Positions 22,832 to 25,705 of a DNA stretch of 25,705 nucleotides are shown in pieces. Under the pieces are notes generated by a model that searched no databases, was not told where the DNA came from, and saw only the letters and a program-made list of their open reading frames with translations. The translations under genes were made by a program, and so were the position numbers. The stretch is from JBBREP01 sp036501845 (GTDB lineage: Bacteria > Actinomycetota > Acidimicrobiia > IMCC26256 > PALSA-610): NCBI GenBank assembly GCA_036501845.1, contig DASXZO010000073.1:1-25705 (forward strand). Reading direction: 5' to 3'. Within the stretch, counting starts at the first letter, position 1. Every line of letters starts with the position of its first letter.

Positions 22832-22878
22832 CCGTTTGGCAATTTCATGCAGCCAGAGGCTGCGAAATTGCCAACCGG
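22832..22878. repeat. 47-bp hairpin repeat, copy 2
   Basis: This is the same sequence and orientation as copy 1, with a single base difference (A to C in the distal right arm, so CCAACCGG replaces CCAAACGG), which breaks one pair of the outer stem. It lies 37 bases upstream of the AbiEi-like start and 53 bases before the YbhN-like GTG, between divergent genes. It therefore cannot serve as a simple terminator for both neighbours. It may form part of the 5' untranslated region of one of them. Confidence 0.93.
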
Positions 22879-22931
22879 GTTGGTGCGGAGCGTCCCGGAG
22901 GTGGGGGCGGTGGCCGATAGCGTCACACGTC

Positions 22932-23957
22932 GTGGCGAGCACGGGGAGCGACTCTTCCGCCAAGCGGCGCCGGCGCCTGCCGCTCTCTCTGATCTTCGGC
23001 AGCGTGCTCGCCGTCGTCGGCGTGGCGTTCGTGGTGGTGAAGATCTCGCAGCAGTGGTCGCAGGTGCGCCACAGCCTGGCGCACGTGTCGGTGGGCTGGC
23101 TCGTGCTCGGCGTGTTGCTCGCCACGGTCGGGATGGTGGCGATCGCGCTCGCCTGGCGGCCCGTGTTGGTGGCGCTCGGCGCGCCGCACGTGAGCCGAGC
23201 GACGGTGATCCGCTGGTATTTCGTCGGCGAGATCGGCAAGTACGTGCCCGGCGGGATCTGGAGCGTCGCCGGCCGTTCGGAGCTCTCCTCGCGTCGAGGC
23301 GGCATGCCCCGCTCGGCGGCGTACGGCAGCGTCGCGCTCTCGTTGTTCCTGCTCGAGATCGGCGCTGCGATCGTGGCCGCGGTCGCGATTCCATTCAGTG
23401 GGATCGAGCACAAGCATCCGATCGCGTGGCTCGTGATCTTGCTGCTCCCAGTGGGCCTCGCCGTGCTGCATCCACGCGTGCTCTCGGCGTCGTTGCGCGG
23501 CGCGTCGAAGGCGGCTCGCCGCGAGCTCTCGGTGCCGATTCCCGACTACCGAGTGATGCTGCGCCTCATCGCCGGCTACGTGCCGGCGTGGTTCGCGATC
23601 GGCGGCGGCACCTGGGCAATCGCCCGCTCACTCGATCCGCACGCACCGTTCGGCAATGTGTTCACGGCCGCGGTCATCAGCTGGATCGTCGGCTTCCTGT
23701 TGGTGCCTGTGCCGGGCGGGGTCGGCGTGCGCGAGGGCGCGTTCACCGCGCTCGTGTCGCTCCCGAAGGGAATCGCGGCGACCGCGGCGATCCTGGCCCG
23801 GCTCGCGTTCATGCTCGTCGACGGCGGCGGCGCGGTGCTGGCGCCGCTGCTCTTGCGCGACCGCACCGCGGAACGAGCGGCGACCGAGGCGTCGGAACCC
23901 GACGACCCTGTCGCGCCCACGAGCGACGGCGCGCCCCGCGTCGAAACCGCGTCGTGA
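22932..23957 (+). CDS. YbhN/UPF0104 (lysylphosphatidylglycerol synthase TM-like) membrane protein
   Basis: From the GTG at 22932 the protein has 341 residues: a basic N-terminus (SSAKRRRRLP), then about seven to eight hydrophobic segments. Family marks are WYFVGEIGKYVPGGIWSVAGR near residues 95-115 (the GxxxKYxPGxxG signature) and VPVPGGVGVREGAFTAL near 258-274, the paired PGG-G-REG motif. These proteins are integral-membrane relatives of MprF's flippase-like domain; their roles involve lipids or lipid-linked molecules, and the substrate here is unknown. The frame is open upstream through the hairpin repeat, but the sequence there is repeat-derived, so the downstream start is chosen; no clear Shine-Dalgarno is seen. 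The TGA overlaps the next GTG (GTGA), showing coupling. Confidence 0.85.
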   Translation: MASTGSDSSAKRRRRLPLSLIFGSVLAVVGVAFVVVKISQQWSQVRHSLAHVSVGWLVLGVLLATVGMVAIALAWRPVLVALGAPHVSRATVIRWYFVGEIGKYVPGGIWSVAGRSELSSRRGGMPRSAAYGSVALSLFLLEIGAAIVAAVAIPFSGIEHKHPIAWLVILLLPVGLAVLHPRVLSASLRGASKAARRELSVPIPDYRVMLRLIAGYVPAWFAIGGGTWAIARSLDPHAPFGNVFTAAVISWIVGFLLVPVPGGVGVREGAFTALVSLPKGIAATAAILARLAFMLVDGGGAVLAPLLLRDRTAERAATEASEPDDPVAPTSDGAPRVETAS

Positions 23958-25090
23958 TCGACGGCGTCGTCGAGACCGGGTACCACCGCGTTCGCGACGC
24001 GTTCACGCGCAACTTCGACGAGCACCACGAGGTCGGCGCGGCCGTGTGCGTGTACGTCGACGGCCGCCCCGTCGTCGATCTCTGGGGCGGCGTGGCCGAC
24101 GTCGCCAGTGGCGCGCCGTGGCGGGACGACACGGTCGTGCTCGTGTACTCGTCGACGAAGGGCGTCACATCGGTCTGCGCCAACCTGCTCGTCGAACGCG
24201 GGCTGCTCGACCCCGATGCCGCAGTCGTGAGCGTGTGGCCAGAGTTCGGCGCGCACGGCAAGGACACGATCACCATCGGTCAGGTGTTGAGCCATCAGGC
24301 CGGCCTGCCGTATGTGGAAGGCGACTTCACGCTCGACGAGGCGCTGTCGTGGACACCGATCGTGCACGCGCTCGAGCAGCAGACACCCGTGTGGCCGCCT
24401 GGAACGAAGCACGGCTACCACATGCGCACGTTCGGGTGGCTCGCGGGCGAGCTGATCCGCCGCGCCGACGCGCAGCACCGCACCGCCGGACGATTCCTCG
24501 CCGAGGAGATCGCGGCGCCGCTCGACCTGAGCTTCTGGATCGGCCTGCCCTCCGAGATCGAGCCACGCGTCGCACGCCTCGTGCCGCCGGAACGCGATCT
24601 CGGCACGCTCCTGCGCGAGCTCGCGCCCGACTTGCTGCTGACGCGCGTGTTCTCCAGCCCCGGCCGCCGCTTCAACTACGACGACATGTGGAACACGCGG
24701 GCCCTGCACGCGTGCGAGCTGCCGTCGTCGAACGGTATCGGCGACGCACGCTCGCTCGCTCGGCTCTATGCCTCGGTGATCGGTTCGGTCGACGGCACGC
24801 GCGTGCTGCGCTCCGACACATTGGCGCGAGCCATGGAAGTGCGCGCGTGCGGCAAGGACGAAGTGCTCACGAGCGAATCATGCTTTGGCCTCGGCTTCAT
24901 GCTCGGTCGCTACTTCGGCGCGGCCAACCCGCCGCACGCGGTCGGGCACGCCGGCGCGGGCGGCTCGCTCGCGTTCGCCGACCCTGATCGCGGCGTCGCG
25001 TTTGGATACGTGATGAACGACCTGCGCTTCGACCCGGCGGGCGATCCACGCAGCGAGTCGTTGGTGCGCGCGGTGTACGAGTCGCTGTAG
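23954..25090 (+). CDS. Beta-lactamase-fold serine hydrolase (EstB/class C-like esterase)
   Basis: The protein has 378 residues. Its nucleophile motif is SxxK at S66-S67-T68-K69 (VYSSTKG), and the conserved Tyr of the family is Y155 in TKHGYHMRTFGWLAGE. A GHAGAGGS segment close to the C-terminus takes the place of the KTG box, as in esterase-type members. LSHQAGLP (112-119) is the usual helix before the active site. Without a signal peptide it is likely cytoplasmic, and an esterase or carboxylic-ester hydrolase is more probable than a true beta-lactamase. The GTG start overlaps the stop of the YbhN-like gene. Coupled translation suggests linked roles, for example in lipid handling, but this is inference. 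Confidence 0.88.
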   Translation: MIDGVVETGYHRVRDAFTRNFDEHHEVGAAVCVYVDGRPVVDLWGGVADVASGAPWRDDTVVLVYSSTKGVTSVCANLLVERGLLDPDAAVVSVWPEFGAHGKDTITIGQVLSHQAGLPYVEGDFTLDEALSWTPIVHALEQQTPVWPPGTKHGYHMRTFGWLAGELIRRADAQHRTAGRFLAEEIAAPLDLSFWIGLPSEIEPRVARLVPPERDLGTLLRELAPDLLLTRVFSSPGRRFNYDDMWNTRALHACELPSSNGIGDARSLARLYASVIGSVDGTRVLRSDTLARAMEVRACGKDEVLTSESCFGLGFMLGRYFGAANPPHAVGHAGAGGSLAFADPDRGVAFGYVMNDLRFDPAGDPRSESLVRAVYESL

Positions 25091-25103
25091 CCGCCGACTT
25101 GTT

Positions 25104-25122
25104 GCCGCGCCCCTCGCGCGGC
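25104..25122. terminator. GC-rich hairpin after the hydrolase gene
   Basis: GCCGCGC pairs perfectly with GCGCGGC around CCCTC, starting 14 bases after the TAG stop at 25088-25090. There is no T-tract. Position and stem suggest a factor-assisted or non-canonical terminator between the hydrolase and tlyA-like genes. Confidence 0.4.
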
Positions 25123-25177
25123 CAGAGTGGCCTTCGTGCAGTTCACTTAGGTTTGAGTTGACCTTCGCGCCCGTGGG

Positions 25178-25218
25178 CCTCCTCGGGCTCGGTCCTTTGC
25201 CGGTCCGAGCTCTGGAGG
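25178..25218 (+). promoter_or_regulatory. Leader hairpin that can mask the Shine-Dalgarno of the tlyA-like gene
   Basis: GCTCGGTCC (25187-25195) pairs with GGTCCGAGC (25202-25210) apart from one T-T mismatch, around a six-base loop. The stem can extend with CCTCC (25178-25182) pairing with GGAGG (25214-25218), the Shine-Dalgarno sequence six bases before the GTG at 25225. If formed, the fold would hide the ribosome-binding site. Confidence 0.4.
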
Positions 25219-25224
25219 TCTTCT

Positions 25225-25705
25225 GTGCCCGCGTCTCGTCGACGGCGCTTCGTCGCGCTCGTCGATCTCCTTGCCCAACGCCACCCCGATGTCAGCGCGG
25301 CCGCCATCGAGGCGGGAACCGTGCTCGTCGACGGTCGGTTCGTCACCAACCCGCGCGCTCGAGTCCGCGCCGACGCGTCGATTCGCGTCGTCCACCCTCG
25401 CCGGCTGCGCGGTGACGTGAAGCTCGCGTACGCGCTCGACGTGCTCGGAGTGCCGGTCGACCGTCGCGTCGCGATCGATGTCGGTGCCAGCGCGGGTGGC
25501 TTCACCACCGCGCTGCTCGACAAAGGCGCGCGGCGCGTCTACGCGGTCGACGTAGGTGTCGGTCAGCTCGTCGGATATCTGCGCGCTGACCCCCGGGTGG
25601 TCAACCTCGAGGGCCGCAACGTGGCGGTGATCGACGACGTGCTGATTCCTGATGTGGCGGGCGTCGTCACGATGGATCTCAGCTACTTGGCCGCCTCGAG
25701 CGCGC
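25225..25705 (+). CDS. tlyA: TlyA-family RNA 2'-O-methyltransferase, 5' part (continues beyond window)
   Basis: About 160 residues are visible. An S4 RNA-binding domain spans residues ~1-60 (RRRRFVALVDLLAQRHPDVS, then VLVDGRFVTNPRARV). The FtsJ-like methyltransferase core follows with AIDVGASAGGFTTALLDKGA (S-adenosylmethionine site, ~77-96), RRVYAVDVGVGQL (97-109) and MDLSYLA near 149, matching the TlyA pattern. TlyA methylates 2'-hydroxyls of cytidines in rRNA and affects capreomycin sensitivity in mycobacteria; family members are also annotated as haemolysins. The GTG at 25225 has a strong GGAGG six bases upstream, possibly sequestered by a hairpin. The gene runs off the end of the window. 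Confidence 0.88.
   Translation, partial: MPASRRRRFVALVDLLAQRHPDVSAAAIEAGTVLVDGRFVTNPRARVRADASIRVVHPRRLRGDVKLAYALDVLGVPVDRRVAIDVGASAGGFTTALLDKGARRVYAVDVGVGQLVGYLRADPRVVNLEGRNVAVIDDVLIPDVAGVVTMDLSYLAASSA

Noticed and set aside
22026..22878. CRISPR array
   Set aside because: There are only two repeat copies, 806 bases apart with a gene between them, and no cas gene.
22836..22931. Start of the YbhN-like protein within hairpin repeat copy 2
   Set aside because: The added residues are translated repeat (the complementary arm) and not similar to the family. The GTG at 22932 directly precedes the basic start and first helix.
22795..23394. Upstream extension of the AbiEi-like frame to 439 residues
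   Set aside because: The extension reads through hairpin repeat copy 2 and then antisense to the YbhN-like gene, giving an Arg/Ser-rich sequence. The ATG at 22794 fits the family start.
22781..23953. Upstream extension of the serine hydrolase frame to 769 residues
   Set aside because: It overlaps the YbhN-like gene in another frame and includes the repeat. The GTG at 23954 overlapping the previous stop gives the normal family length.
23954..25090. True beta-lactamase resistance gene
   Set aside because: It has SxxK and Tyr but lacks a KTG box and a signal peptide, and the HGYHMRTFGW context is that of esterase-type family members.

Overview
The window is about 25.7 kb of uniformly GC-rich DNA, with strong G/C preference at third codon positions and many GTG starts. 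Together with a TlyA-type RNA methyltransferase, a DUF1802 protein, an AbiEi-type orphan protein and a FadE-like acyl-CoA dehydrogenase pair, this points to a high-GC actinobacterium. The class Acidimicrobiia is a plausible home. The lineage is inferred from gene content; no rRNA gene is present. Coding density is very high and no gap between genes exceeds about 215 bases. I see no tRNA, rRNA, CRISPR array, integrase or transposase.

Region A (1-13.6 kb) is a cell-surface polysaccharide locus. It holds the tail of a coiled-coil protein, a GT2 glycosyltransferase, an ABC-2 export permease (Wzm/TagG type), a two-domain CgeB-like/GT2 protein, a small free-standing coiled-coil protein, a YfhO-type membrane protein, the ABC export ATPase with a C-terminal Wzt-like domain, three consecutive GT4 glycosyltransferases and a GDP-6-deoxy-D-mannose reductase-like enzyme. 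A coherent reading is that a deoxyhexose-containing glycan (possibly D-rhamnose) is built on a cytoplasmic carrier by the GTs and exported by the ABC pair, with YfhO acting outside the membrane. The permease and ATPase genes lie about 5.5 kb apart with unrelated-strand genes between them.

Region B (13.6-18.6 kb) holds housekeeping and unknown genes: an alpha/beta hydrolase with arginine where the nucleophile should be, a DUF1802 protein, a three-gene minus-strand operon (endonuclease/exonuclease/phosphatase family protein, a membrane-anchored protein, a small unknown protein) and a 710-residue secreted protein made of 14 cysteine-paired repeats, perhaps two seven-bladed propellers.

Region C (18.7-22.0 kb) is a lipid or steroid catabolism module. 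Two tandem acyl-CoA dehydrogenases, resembling the paired subunits of actinobacterial heterotetrameric enzymes, are divergent from an arylamine N-acetyltransferase-like gene. A TGACC-N4-GGTCA palindrome sits between the two start codons.

Region D (22.0-22.9 kb) is the most unusual part. An orphan AbiEi-antitoxin-like gene, apparently without the C-terminal nuclease-like domain common in its relatives, is bracketed by two nearly identical 47-bp hairpin-forming repeats in the same orientation. It looks like a small cassette or a repeat-associated gene.

Region E (22.9-25.7 kb) has a YbhN/UPF0104 membrane protein translationally coupled to a beta-lactamase-fold serine hydrolase, then the start of a tlyA-like gene whose Shine-Dalgarno sequence can pair with an upstream anti-SD in a long leader hairpin.
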